64,000 nt of DNA from Nostocaceae cyanobacterium (GTDB lineage: Bacteria; Cyanobacteriota; Cyanobacteriia; Cyanobacteriales; Nostocaceae): assembly GCA_030065825.1 (NCBI GenBank), contig JASJCY010000003.1, positions 1 to 64,000 on the forward strand, given 5' to 3'. The notes under the pieces are model-generated. The model was not told the DNA's origin and did no database searches. It saw nothing but the letters and a program-made list of their open reading frames with translations. The translations under genes were made by a program, and so were the position numbers. Below are positions 19,401 to 28,058 of the stretch, one piece after another; the first letter of the stretch is position 1, and each line of letters opens with the position of its first letter.

Positions 19401-21261
19401 TTATTAAGGAAATTTCGTCCCGGGCTTCTAATAACATATTTCCCGCAGAGCCTTTGCCTTCATTAGTGCTAATTAATCGAGAATTATTCAGCAAAATAGA
19501 ACCATTAGAGGCATCAATACTAATCAGACTACTAAATAATAAATCTGTATTTGTGTTCCCATCATCCCTTTTAGTGGAAATAGAACTGTCAGTGACATTA
19601 ACTGAATTATTATTTGATATTAGAAGAATCCTTCCTGATAATCCATTACTTTCAATATTGCTTTGGTTTAAAGATAGTTCATCGCGGGCATCTAGTAATA
19701 TATTTCCTGCAGATCCCGTGCCTTGATTAGTGCTACTTAGTCGAGAATTATTCAGCAAAATAGAACCATTTGGGGCATTGAAAATTATATTGCCTGCAAA
19801 TCCAGTACTAGTGTTAACAGTCTCAATATCTCCCTGATTGATAAAAATGGAACCTTGCGAAGTTGTGAGATTAATACTTCCTGCATTTACATCTCCAGCA
19901 GCAAAAGAATCAGCTTGCAGGAAAGAACCATCTATTGAAATATCATCAGTAGTCGTAATTTGGATAGTGCCAGCATTTCCTTGTCCCTCACTACTGACTT
20001 GTATTTGAGCACCATCACTCAAAGAAAAAGTCCGTGCATCAATAGTAATATTTGCCCCATTGCCTATAGCATTTTGTCCTACAATACTGGCAATTCCAAG
20101 ATTGCTACTAGAAGATAGGGAAACAGAATCTGTTGCTTTTATCGTCACATTTCCTGCATTTCCTTCTCCATTGGTAGCAGAGGTTATTAAAAAATTGCCA
20201 CTCCCTTCTAGTGAATCTGTGTTAATCAGAATATTTCCAGCATTACCCTTGGCTGTACTTCCTGTTAAAAAATCACCAGTCACATTAATAATACCAGTGA
20301 TGGAGGCTTCTCCAATCACACGTGTTCTATCTGTTGCATTAATTACTATATCTCCACCCTGAGCGCTTGGTATATCTACACCTGGTAAAATTCCAGCTAA
20401 AAAGCCACTTCCCCCAAGCAAATCCACATTTCTAGCATTGACTACAATATCACCTCCACCACTGCTCCGTACATCTACGAAGACAAAATTATTAAATATT
20501 ACATTCCCCCGCGCTACACCTTCAGGAAAACTCAAGCTACCATCATTACCAATCTCCACCGTTCCCGGTGCTGTTAACCCTCCAATTTCTACCCTTCCCC
20601 CAGGTGCTGCAATTATCCCACCATTCAAGTTAACATCACCCCCTACCAGTCCCAAGGTGTTCCCAGATGGTACCCCAAGCACAGTTGATTGAGTCCTCAT
20701 ACTCCCCGGATTATCCCGAAACCGCAACCCAATGGGAGTATTTATGGTTAACAATGGTGGTACTGCACTATTACTAGCGCTAAATTCAAAGCCGTTGTCA
20801 AATACCAGGCTATCTGCTGTACTCGCAAAAAACGAACCACCCACATCTAAACGAGCATTGGGTCCAAAATTAATTCCTCTAGGGTTAATTAAAAAGAGGT
20901 TAGCGTTACCTAATGTATTAGTTCCAGGTACTATAACACCCAGAGTTCCCAAAATATTAGAAGGATTTCCTCCCGTGACGCGAGTGAGAATATTGTTAAT
21001 TTCTGGGGGGTTGGAAAAATATACTCTACTTCCTTCTCCCACATTAAATTCCTGAAAACTGTGGAAGAGATTTCCCCCACGAGTTGTACCACCGTCAATT
21101 CTGTCAATCAGAATATTTCCAATCGAAACATTACGAGTAACTTGAGTTCCTACGGTGTTATCTTCGCGTAGTTGTGCTTTCACCTTAGCTACGGGTGCAA
21201 AAGCTACTAGGGTAGTTATGGGTAAACCAAGGTAAAACAGAGATTGTAAAACGGATTTCAT
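16420..21261 (-). CDS. Filamentous haemagglutinin-type TPS exoprotein (TpsA 1)
   Basis: Encodes 1613 residues. A signal peptide (to about 29) is followed by the TPS secretion domain with the family landmarks DNTVGTQVT, NLFHSFQEFNV, TRVTGGNPSNILG, LFLINPRGINFG and GGSFFAST. The rest is a right-handed beta-helix of repeats rich in Gly, Asn, Ser and Thr. Near-identical blocks of about 85 residues around SILLNNSRLSSTN recur near residues 507, 596, 680 and 996. It ends in a region with Cys in VCKQGVGSEF and ICSGG. The partner tpsB lies 150 bases upstream and a CHAT gene downstream. Such proteins are surface adhesins or are released; the target is unknown. Confidence 0.93.
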   Translation of the reverse strand: MKSVLQSLFYLGLPITTLVAFAPVAKVKAQLREDNTVGTQVTRNVSIGNILIDRIDGGTTRGGNLFHSFQEFNVGEGSRVYFSNPPEINNILTRVTGGNPSNILGTLGVIVPGTNTLGNANLFLINPRGINFGPNARLDVGGSFFASTADSLVFDNGFEFSASNSAVPPLLTINTPIGLRFRDNPGSMRTQSTVLGVPSGNTLGLVGGDVNLNGGIIAAPGGRVEIGGLTAPGTVEIGNDGSLSFPEGVARGNVIFNNFVFVDVRSSGGGDIVVNARNVDLLGGSGFLAGILPGVDIPSAQGGDIVINATDRTRVIGEASITGIINVTGDFLTGSTAKGNAGNILINTDSLEGSGNFLITSATNGEGNAGNVTIKATDSVSLSSSSNLGIASIVGQNAIGNGANITIDARTFSLSDGAQIQVSSEGQGNAGTIQITTTDDISIDGSFLQADSFAAGDVNAGSINLTTSQGSIFINQGDIETVNTSTGFAGNIIFNAPNGSILLNNSRLSSTNQGTGSAGNILLDARDELSLNQSNIESNGLSGRILLISNNNSVNVTDSSISTKRDDGNTNTDLLFSSLISIDASNGSILLNNSRLISTNEGKGSAGNMLLEARDEISLINQSNIESNGLSGRVFLISNNNSVSISDSKISTTSENENTDSFSEINIKAENGSILLNNSRLTSTNKGTGFAGDIRLNARDQIAITGGTTIFARGNQGRIVIGDDAQSFLPAQVRIEGATTELNNNNSTAPDKNAGEINIAAAQIVVNEADLSSSTFGSGTAGGISLEASGSVELNNTRFFSNVRAGAKNGQAGDISINAGSVSMLNGAQLQSGVNGSEENNPQPGQGNGGNITITTQENVIISGRNQEGNTSGIFTDVEQDASGNAGNIRITSQAGSIFLDNSAQLFSTNNTNNTDRFAGDITLNARDQISLTNQSKISSEGFAGRVFITSNNNSVNISDSSISTTSTSNDESTDLFSEININAKNGSILLNNSRLSSTNSGTGFAGDIILNARDQVAINQSTISSDGQVGRILIGKSEVSGETSSPRVVWLNGSTLSTTNQSVEGAVDELINAGDISIDAVDSISLANSSKIDTSTQRRGDAGKVTLQAENGNIAFTGASSIFSTVEIGGVGKGGEIKVTTRNLSLSGGSELIAQTRGNGNAGNIFVNATDSVIISGVAPLPLLEDGSVGGFSSGLFTNTETTANGEGGEINVTTSKLQITDGGVLSARSRSNSPGGNITVNANTLDLTGGGQILTTTFSGGDARNININVSDRIQISGSDPTYSERIQLLNEKFPKDDVEFTIDPVSSQSGIFANTAPGSTGDGGSIFIDPRQVTIKDGGIISATSDGTGEAGNIELIAGNLTLDRGEIKAESSTASGGNIDLNIRDLLLLRRNSQISATAASNQGAGNGGNINIDAGFVVAFPSQGDGNDIIAKAQKGRGGEINITTEGILGLEERRAIPGNGTNDIDASSEFGVSGIVTLTTPDVDPSKGLVELPESVTDPKDQIAQNVCKQGVGSEFVQVGRGGLPTNPNQPPSSSTVRVDLVNPVPSTGNSSNKSNTSQFSNSTERRIVPAQGWVFNEKGEVVLTAYDPKDINVQRIRQKSAICSGG

Positions 21262-21324
21262 CAGCTATTCCTCCAATCCAAAAATTCAAAATGTTGTTTG
21301 TTTATTCACATTTAGCATCGCTGT

Positions 21325-21410
21325 CACAAACCGGATTTTTTGTAAATATTGACCTGTCAAAATTCTCTTTTTTCGTTTATAAACCCGGTTTCTCTGTGCT
21401 TGAAAAGAAT
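21325..21410. repeat. Fragment of the AAACCCGGTTTCT repeat family
   Basis: The stretch AAACCGGATTTTTTGTAAAT, then ATTGACCTGTCAAAA, then CGTTTATAAACCCGGTTTCT closely matches the interior of the elements at 39247-39348 and 45401-45521. It occupies the gap between tpsB and tpsA genes and would be transcribed with them if they form one operon. Confidence 0.65.
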
Positions 21411-21411
21411 G

Positions 21412-23472
21412 TTAAAAAGGACTGTAATTTACTGAGAAATAAAACCCATCTTCTTGTAAAGTTCTATTGTCACCATCATCACCTACATCTGTTAAAGGTA
21501 TGCCATAGTCAAGACGAGCAGTAAATTGATTCCCCATTTGCCATTGCAATCCCATACCCACACCTACTAAAGTATTAGGATCGGGATTACCACCAGCAGT
21601 ATTCCAAGCAACACCAAAATCAAGAAAGGGTACTACCTGCAACAGTCCTTGTACTTCTTTGACTCGCAAGACGGGAATTCTAACTTCTGCGGAAGTAAAA
21701 AAGCCATTATCTGTCAATAGAGAATCCTGACGATAACCACGAACGCTCTGCAAACCCCCTAAGCCAAATTGCTCTAAAGGTACAAGTCTTCTGGTAGACA
21801 GTTGCATATCAGAGCGCAATACAAACAAGGTATCCTCTGCTAATAGTCGCACATACTGTCCTTGTCCGCGCCAAGAGAAAAACCGACCATCAGGTGCTTC
21901 ATCGTTCACCGTAGCATCAAATAAGTCCAAGCCGATATTAAATTGAGAACGTAATGCTAAAACCTGTTTCGGACTGCGCTGGGTATATTCTTGAAAAAAT
22001 CGCAATGCAGAAATGCGGGTTTCTCCATCCTCGTCTGCACCCAGTGACAGGGGAAAATCGAATCCCTGCAGTTTAGTTTTACTTTCTTGACGAGAAAAAG
22101 TTAAGCCAAGGGCTAATTCCCGGGTGGGAGTTCGCAAGATTGGCTGACGATAACCTATGTCTATATAAAAGGAATCTCCTGTAATATCGATGCGGTCAAA
22201 GGGAGGTTCAACCACTTCTGTATCAGTGATCCCACCAGCTAAAGTCAGGGTTCCATTACGGGGATTTAAGGGGATAGTATAATTCAGGTCATAGGCATTA
22301 CTACCATCGGTATTGGTATATTTAAAATCTAAGTTATCACCAAATCCCAGTAAATTCCCTTCGTTAATACGCACACCCCGGCGAAAACTTCCTACACTGG
22401 GAGCGCGACCATTATCGGCAAATAATTCTGTTTTAAAGGAATCTGCTTCTTTTACCTTGATTTCCAGTAAACTTTTTTCTGGACGGGAACCTGCTGATAA
22501 TTCGGCAGAGATATTTTCAATTAAAGGGTCTAATTGTAACAATTGCAACGCTTCCACCAACTGGTTGCGATTCAAAGGTGTGGAAGCACCCAGCTTAATC
22601 CGACTCCTGACATAACTCCGCTTTAAGCGTCGAGTTCCTGTGACTTTGATATCCTCAATTCCACCTTCGACAATCTCAACTTTGATGACTGCTTCCTCTT
22701 TTGCTAAGGTTTGGTCAGCGGGAATTACCGCACCAGAATTGATATATCCTGCATCGACATAGAGCTGAGTGATTACTGTCTCAACTTGGACTAACTCTGC
22801 AAAAGAAATTGGTCGGTTAATAAATTGAGCGGTTTCTTCCCTCAACTTTTCGTCACTAAAGGCTGTATTACCCTCAAACTCAAACTTAATAATAGTTATA
22901 GTTCCAGGAATATCAAGACCTGGTGTCTCAGGAACAGGGGTTGGAGTTATTTCCAGAGGAGTTTCTTTTGATGGTTGGGGAGTAGGGGGTTGCTGTTCTG
23001 GTGGAATGGGAGTTGTTCGATTAGAACCTTGAGAAATTATTAAATTTTCTGGAATATTAGAACTATTTATTGTAATTGTAGAGGTTATTTTAGATTCTAT
23101 TGTAAAGTTTTTGTATGGACTATGCCAATTTTTTTGTAAATTTTTTGTCAAGTTTTTTGTTAAAAAGGATATAGTTTTAGACTGGAATTGTGTCGTCGAA
23201 TCCTGGATATTAGACCTTTTGTAAAAGTATTTTGACGATGCTGTTTGCGTCAATTCTTGTTCACTGTTGTTCCTGTTCCCCATTCCCTGTTTCCCCCTCC
23301 CGACTTCTGCAAGAAGTCTATTGACTTCAGAGGAAATAGGATGAGTCTTTAGTTCTATTTCTGATAAGTCTTTTGCATCCGCTTGACAACACCAAAAACT
23401 GAACAAAATTTGCAATATAAATGCCCTGCATCGATAATCTTGAACATACCTCAAATGCCATCCCCGTATCAT
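21412..23472 (-). CDS. ShlB/FhaC/HecB-family outer-membrane TPS transporter (TpsB 2)
   Basis: 686 residues from the ATG at 23472, preferred over a GTG at 23484 because AGGAG lies 11 bases before it. The N-terminus is long and variable (about 1-205, including a Pro-rich linker PPTPQPSKE). POTRA domains follow (FEFEGNTAFSDEKL; QTLAKEEAVIKVEIVEGGIEDI), then the barrel with LGGLQSVRGYRQDS and terminal Phe. It should secrete the TpsA protein encoded 150 bases downstream. The barrel is very similar to TpsB 1. The N-terminus is Cys-rich (FSFWCCQADAKD) and is an atypical signal sequence; a later start or a lipid-modified form is possible. Confidence 0.92.
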   Translation of the reverse strand: MIRGWHLRYVQDYRCRAFILQILFSFWCCQADAKDLSEIELKTHPISSEVNRLLAEVGRGKQGMGNRNNSEQELTQTASSKYFYKRSNIQDSTTQFQSKTISFLTKNLTKNLQKNWHSPYKNFTIESKITSTITINSSNIPENLIISQGSNRTTPIPPEQQPPTPQPSKETPLEITPTPVPETPGLDIPGTITIIKFEFEGNTAFSDEKLREETAQFINRPISFAELVQVETVITQLYVDAGYINSGAVIPADQTLAKEEAVIKVEIVEGGIEDIKVTGTRRLKRSYVRSRIKLGASTPLNRNQLVEALQLLQLDPLIENISAELSAGSRPEKSLLEIKVKEADSFKTELFADNGRAPSVGSFRRGVRINEGNLLGFGDNLDFKYTNTDGSNAYDLNYTIPLNPRNGTLTLAGGITDTEVVEPPFDRIDITGDSFYIDIGYRQPILRTPTRELALGLTFSRQESKTKLQGFDFPLSLGADEDGETRISALRFFQEYTQRSPKQVLALRSQFNIGLDLFDATVNDEAPDGRFFSWRGQGQYVRLLAEDTLFVLRSDMQLSTRRLVPLEQFGLGGLQSVRGYRQDSLLTDNGFFTSAEVRIPVLRVKEVQGLLQVVPFLDFGVAWNTAGGNPDPNTLVGVGMGLQWQMGNQFTARLDYGIPLTDVGDDGDNRTLQEDGFYFSVNYSPF

Positions 23473-23991
23473 TATCGCTTCCACTCCTGAATCAAACTTG
23501 GCACAACTTCTGGGGTTTGCTACCTACGTGCATATTCAGTAAAGTTACTTGTATTAAATCTTATGTACCATAGTTGTATTTGTTAATCATGGCAATCATA
23601 ATAAAAATTAACTTAATAACAATTCAGCTGTATATAGCAATCCGCTTTGCTTGAAGGTAAGTAAATAACTGCTTAATTGCTTGTTATGCAATAAGTAGGT
23701 GGGTACAAAGCGAACTAATTAGGGTCGTCATTTGTCATTAGTAAAGGTTTCACTCTTTATTTACGTTTCGTAACATAGTTGTGTTTATTTCCGCTTACTT
23801 ATTTACTGTTTTCATCTTTTGAAAAAATAAAATAGGAGTTCTGTAGTAATTTAATTCCCAAAAATATGTCAAAATAGAATTGTAAAGTAATCATATAGCA
23901 GGGTAGCGAATGTGTAAAATAATACAAATATTTTTTAACTATTGAAGTATAGTTTTATTTCTCCATTAAAATTTTAAGTTTATTAACAAAA
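23473..23991. promoter_or_regulatory. Long divergent intergenic region
   Basis: About 520 bases between the divergent tpsB and Ser/Thr kinase genes. It must hold promoters for both. I see an AT-rich sequence, no convincing coding frame, no RNA gene and no copy of the common repeats. A TATTGAAGTATAGTTTTAT stretch 45 bases before the kinase start is a weak -10 candidate. Confidence 0.35.
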
Positions 23992-26055
23992 ATGACTTAC
24001 ACAAATGGGAAGACAAATAATACATTACTTGATGGACGTTACACAATTCTCAGAGAATTAGGACAAGGTGGTTTTGGAGTTACTTATCTAGCATTGGATA
24101 ATAGTGGGGAAAATTCCTATTGTGCTATCAAAAAGCTGAATCCTCTATATGCGGATGTGAAAGCAGCAAAAAAGTTATTTCACAGAGAAGCGAAAATCCT
24201 GGAAACTCTGCAAAATACTCACCAAATACCTCAATTTATCGACTATTTTGAAGCAGAAGATACTCTCTATATAGTTGAGGAATATGTTGAAGGTGTTCCT
24301 TTAACTAAAATGATGGCAGAGAAATGGTCAAGAAAAGATGTGATTTATTTTTTGCAACAAATACTGTCAATATTAAGCATTATTCATCAACAAAATATTG
24401 TTCATCGAGATATTAATCCTTCTAATATTATTAAAAGGGAAGGAAGTAATCAGTTTGTATTAATTGATTTTGGTGCAGTTAAGCAATTAGAACATAAATT
24501 ACCTCATCCTCAGTATCCGCAAATTGGCTCAACATTAATTATCACCAAGGGATATAGTCCTCCGGAACAAATGGAAGGGAAGGTAGGATTTTTCAGTGAT
24601 ATATATGCTTTGGGAATTACAGCAATTCAACTGTTGACCGGAATATATCCAACTGCTTTAAAAAGAGATGAAAATGGTAATGTTATATTACCTGGTTTGG
24701 ATGAATGGTTGACTAAAATTTTACAAAAAATGGTGTCTTCTCAGGCAGAAGAACGCTATCAGTATGTAAATGAAGTTCTCAACGATTTAACAACAACAGA
24801 AATTAGTAGTACTGAAAAATCCAAATTATCAAAAAATAATAAAAATAATAAAAATAATAAAAATAATCATAAAAGTAATTATTTAAGAGAAAATTTAAAG
24901 TATGTACGAATACTGCTAATAGTATTTGTTACTATTGCTAGTATTACGGCAGTTATAGAGTGGACTAATCCATTTATTAGACCATTATATTATTTGTATC
25001 AAGGAGATAAATATTTAGATAAATGGCAAGCAGAAAATGCTTTATTTGAATTTGACAAAGTCATAAAAATACAACCTAAATCTGTTAAAGCTTGGAAAGG
25101 AAGAGGTGATGCTCTGTTTGTTTTAGGGCAGCATTTAGGGGCTTTAGATTCCTATAAAAAGGCGATAGAGTTACAACCTCAAGATATTAAAATTCGTACT
25201 AAAATATTAATTAATAAAGGTAAGATACTATATTACCAACGTAAATATGAGAAAGCATTAGAAAACTATGAAAAAGTTTTGGTTATTGAACCAGAGCAGG
25301 TTGAGGCTTGGAGTGGTAAAGGTTTAGCTCAATTGGGTTTGGGTAAAGATGCAGAAGCAAAAATATCTTTTAATAAAGTCAGGAGTATAAAACCTAACGA
25401 CCCAAAAATTTGGCAGGAGATAGCCCAGCCTATTGAAAAGTTAGAGGGATCGAAAGCAGCAAAAGAATACTATGAAAACGCTTTGACAGCCTATAGGTCT
25501 GTTCTTAACCAAAAACCCAAAGATGTTATATCTTGGACTGACCAAGGAGCTGTATTACTGAAATTGAAGCGTCCTCAAGAAGCATTGGATTCTTTTAAAA
25601 AAGCTCTGACAATAGAGGAAAATTTCCATGAAGCTTTAGTTGGAAAAGGTAATGCGCTAGCAGATTTACAAAAGTATGAAGATGCGGTATCAGCCTTTGA
25701 TTCAGCTCTTCAAACCCGTCCCCAAGCTTACCTAGTTTGGTATAATCGGGGTTTTTTAATGCTCAGAAATATCAACAACTATGAGGAAGCGTTAAAGTCA
25801 TTTAAGAAATCGATTGAATACAGAAGTGATTTTTATCAAGGTTGGGTTGGTAAAGGATTAGCATTATTGCAAATAAAAGATAAGAAAGGGAATTTAAATG
25901 AAGCATTGGCTGCTTTTGATAGAGCTAAAGACATAAATCCAAATGACCCTGATATTTGGATTTACCGATCACAGGTTTTAAAACAATTGGGAAAAATCAA
26001 AGAAGCACAGGAATCAGAACAGAAAGCAAAGAAACTGCGATTATCTGTAAAATGA
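23992..26055 (+). CDS. Membrane Ser/Thr protein kinase with C-terminal TPR repeats
   Basis: Encodes 687 residues. A Hanks-type kinase domain (about 17-270) has the Gly loop GQGGFGVTY, the ATP-binding Lys in CAIKKL, the catalytic Asp in VHRDINPSN and DFG at about 159-161. The usual Lys two residues after the catalytic Asp is Asn here. An Asn/Lys tract of KNN repeats (about 279-292) leads to one membrane helix (about 303-320) and then about nine TPR units (330-680) outside the membrane. It resembles cyanobacterial PknB-like sensor kinases. It is divergent from the tpsB 2 gene. A link to the FHA-domain ABC transporter in this window is possible but unproven. Confidence 0.93.
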   Translation: MTYTNGKTNNTLLDGRYTILRELGQGGFGVTYLALDNSGENSYCAIKKLNPLYADVKAAKKLFHREAKILETLQNTHQIPQFIDYFEAEDTLYIVEEYVEGVPLTKMMAEKWSRKDVIYFLQQILSILSIIHQQNIVHRDINPSNIIKREGSNQFVLIDFGAVKQLEHKLPHPQYPQIGSTLIITKGYSPPEQMEGKVGFFSDIYALGITAIQLLTGIYPTALKRDENGNVILPGLDEWLTKILQKMVSSQAEERYQYVNEVLNDLTTTEISSTEKSKLSKNNKNNKNNKNNHKSNYLRENLKYVRILLIVFVTIASITAVIEWTNPFIRPLYYLYQGDKYLDKWQAENALFEFDKVIKIQPKSVKAWKGRGDALFVLGQHLGALDSYKKAIELQPQDIKIRTKILINKGKILYYQRKYEKALENYEKVLVIEPEQVEAWSGKGLAQLGLGKDAEAKISFNKVRSIKPNDPKIWQEIAQPIEKLEGSKAAKEYYENALTAYRSVLNQKPKDVISWTDQGAVLLKLKRPQEALDSFKKALTIEENFHEALVGKGNALADLQKYEDAVSAFDSALQTRPQAYLVWYNRGFLMLRNINNYEEALKSFKKSIEYRSDFYQGWVGKGLALLQIKDKKGNLNEALAAFDRAKDINPNDPDIWIYRSQVLKQLGKIKEAQESEQKAKKLRLSVK

Positions 26056-26189
26056 CCGTGTTGCTGATTAAAAGTATGAATTACTACTGCAAATTTTAGA
26101 TGAAAATTACTGCGCTGTTCCATCAAAGAAGAATTGTAGTTGCTGATTTAAGGAAATGCCAAAAAATAAATAAATTATCCCAATTGTAG

Positions 26190-26208
26190 GGGCGCAATGC
26201 TTGCACCC
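26190..26208. repeat. GGGCGCAA hairpin, second copy
   Basis: Same GTAGGGGCGCAATGCTTGC sequence as at 16369 and 44406, with one mismatch in the stem (TTGCACCC). It lies downstream of the kinase gene. Confidence 0.7.
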
Positions 26209-26403
26209 TGAATATGGGATATTTTAAAAATTGCAAGTCCCTAAAAACTTGGGATTGCTGATTTTAAGTATGAAATTCAAAAATCTTCTAACTTGCACCA
26301 GATGATGATTGCGGTTTTCAGTTGAGTAGGGTCAGCAATACCCAACTTACCTTACTACCTTACATATTACACCATTTTCAACAAAAGTAAAGAAACAAGG
26401 TTT

Positions 26404-26453
26404 GTGACATCCTCCCCCACCATAATCTTTGATTTGGTGGGGGTTTCCCCAAA
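26404..26453 (-). mobile_element. IS605-type right-end hairpin of a decayed tnpB element
   Basis: Read on the minus strand, the stop of the tnpB fragment is followed by a strong hairpin (26414-26443): CCCCCACCA pairs with TGGTGGGGG, with an inner AATC/GATT pair. GAGGATGTCAC follows. The intact tnpB at 57343 ends with the same arrangement. This is the right end of an IS200/IS605-group element and the place where tnpB guide (omega) RNAs end. It has survived although most of the gene is lost. Confidence 0.75.
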
Positions 26454-26579
26454 TCACTTTGAAGATTTCCTGGTTGTTCTCTTGCGAGATTTCGCCACTT
26501 GCCTAGACTGACCTTTGTCAGCCCCCGGTAGATCGACTGCACAGGCTGTTTGGCTTCCCGTCTGCCCAACGGTACTAAT
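26454..26579 (-). pseudogene. TnpB C-terminal remnant
   Basis: The minus-strand reading gives ISTVGQTGSQTACAVDLPG and then KGQSRQVAKSRKRTTRKSSK. This matches the last 40 or so residues of the intact TnpB at 57343-58602 (STVGQTGMETACADDLPG, then QSRQVSKSRLGKTRKPKK). Upstream of position 26579 the similarity is lost; the RuvC domain is absent. It is therefore the 3' stub of an old insertion that kept its right end. Confidence 0.8.
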
Positions 26580-26704
26580 AAACACACCGGAATGCACCTG
26601 GGTTAAAAACCTCTGATGCTGATAGCGCTTACCTGTTGATTTTGGTGTGCAAGCTGATATTATAACTACAACAAGTATACTTGATGTAATAACTTGCAAC
26701 AATG

Positions 26705-26795
26705 CCAGAAACCGGGTTTCTGAAGATTATTGACCTGTCAAATCCTAGATTTTGCTTGAGAAACCTAGTCTATACTTGCCCTTGAATAGTGCAAA
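26705..26795. repeat. Degraded AAACCGGGTTTCT repeat
   Basis: AGAAACCGGGTTTCTGAAGA near 26708, then ATTGACCTGTCAAATC and TTGCCCTTGAATAGTGCAAA near 26776. These are the interior and right end of the element family seen at 39247 and 45401. It borders the thioesterase gene and may contain its promoter. Confidence 0.65.
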
Positions 26796-26815
26796 TTGTT
26801 AGCTTGATTCTACAA

Positions 26816-27568
26816 ATGCTGAACATACAAAGTATTGATAGCTGGATTACAACTCCTAAAGCGAATCCCCAAGCCGATTTACGTTTATTTTGCTTTCCCT
26901 ATGCTGGAGGAAGTTCAATAATTTTTCGTCGTTGGTTAGACAAAGTTCCAGGCAATATAGAAATTTGTCCTATAGAACTTCCTGGTAGAGGAACCAAAAT
27001 AAAACTGGCTCCATTGAATAAATTAGAGCTAATTGTTGAAGCTTTAGCATTACAAATTCAACCATATTTAGACAAGCCATTTGCTTTTTTTGGTCATAGT
27101 ATGGGTGGGTTGATAAGTTTTGAATTAGTGCGTCTACTTCGCAAAAAATATAGTATGATGCCAAATCACCTGTTTATATCTGCTCGTTGCGCTCCCCAAA
27201 TACCAAACTCAGAACCGCCAATTCATGCTCTTCCAGAATCTGATTTTATTGCTGAATTACGTCGTTATAATGGTACACCAGAGGCAGTATTAGAAAATCA
27301 AGAATTAATGCAATTATTTATGCCTATATTGCGAGCAGATTTTGCAGTTTTAGAAAGCTATATATATCATCCTGCGCCACCTTTAGAATGTCCTATTTCT
27401 GTTTTTGGTGCTTTAGAAGATCATAAGGTTTCTGTGGAAAAATTAGAAGCTTGGCGAGAACAAACTAATAGTTATTTTTCGTTAGATATGTTGTCTGGAG
27501 ACCATTTCTTTATTAATGATTCTTACCCATTATTAATTGAAAAAATTTCGGAAAAAGTGAAAAAATAA
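26816..27568 (+). CDS. Type II thioesterase (alpha/beta hydrolase)
   Basis: 250 residues from the ATG at 26816; an upstream GTG at 26789 lies within a repeat and lacks a ribosome site. The family landmarks are LFCFPYAGGSS, IELPGRG, the nucleophile motif FGHSMGG, the acid in ALEDHKV and His in SGDHFF. Type II thioesterases free blocked carrier proteins in polyketide or non-ribosomal peptide assembly lines. No PKS or NRPS gene is present in this window, so it is an orphan here. It stands alone on the plus strand. Confidence 0.9.
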   Translation: MLNIQSIDSWITTPKANPQADLRLFCFPYAGGSSIIFRRWLDKVPGNIEICPIELPGRGTKIKLAPLNKLELIVEALALQIQPYLDKPFAFFGHSMGGLISFELVRLLRKKYSMMPNHLFISARCAPQIPNSEPPIHALPESDFIAELRRYNGTPEAVLENQELMQLFMPILRADFAVLESYIYHPAPPLECPISVFGALEDHKVSVEKLEAWREQTNSYFSLDMLSGDHFFINDSYPLLIEKISEKVKK

Positions 27569-27959
27569 TTTAATTGTAAAATATCATTTTTTGTTGTTAT
27601 TTGGTGTTGTTTAATATAAGTATAAATTTGGATTTATCTGACAATTTTACCCGAAATTAATTCATATTTTTTACCATGATAAACAAGACCAAAAAACCGG
27701 GTTGATAAACGCAATATTTAGGTTTTCGCTATTATAGGAATCCGGTTTGATTTCTGAATTTACTTGTAGGGGGAGGGAACTCTTAACAGGGAACAGGGAA
27801 TAGAAAGTGTACTGAGTTCTGTAATCGCAAAGCGCAGGCTATGTTAACAAAAATCAAATAGTAATCCTATAGTCATTATCAATAAACCTGGTTTTTTGCA
27901 ATTTGGATTAAGTTGACAACTTTCATCCTAGATTAAGAGTAAATAGGTAGGTAAATAAT
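27569..27959. other. Intergenic region with decayed repeats
   Basis: About 390 bases. I see fragments of the AAACCGGG repeat (about 27695 and 27740), a GGGAACAGGGAATAG stretch near 27788, and AT-rich sequence. No credible gene or RNA was found. The last part leads into the small gene at 27960. Confidence 0.4.
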
Positions 27960-28058
27960 ATGGGAGAGGCAAAGCGTAGAAAGAAAATAGATCCGAATTA
28001 TGGGAAACCTCCAAAATATCCGATAGATAATGACTTATTTAAACGAAAGTCACCCTGA
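27960..28058 (+). CDS. Short conserved MGEAKRRK-type protein
   Basis: A 32-residue frame starts MGEAKRRKKIDPNYGKPP and ends at TGA 28056-28058. The MGEAKRRK...DPNYG start is a pattern I recall from small conserved cyanobacterial proteins, which supports a real gene despite its size; its function is unknown. Its 3' end overlaps the start of the next frame at 28030 by 29 bases in another phase, suggesting translational coupling. The upstream sequence GGTAGGTAA is a weak ribosome site. Confidence 0.55.
   Translation: MGEAKRRKKIDPNYGKPPKYPIDNDLFKRKSP

Noticed and set aside
16447..21055. Many plus-strand open frames opposite TpsA 1 (and similar ones opposite TpsA 2, 35391-38747)
   Set aside because: They are shadows of the Gly/Asn/Ser-rich beta-helix repeats; their products are low-complexity Pro/Ser/Leu sequences with no ribosome sites.
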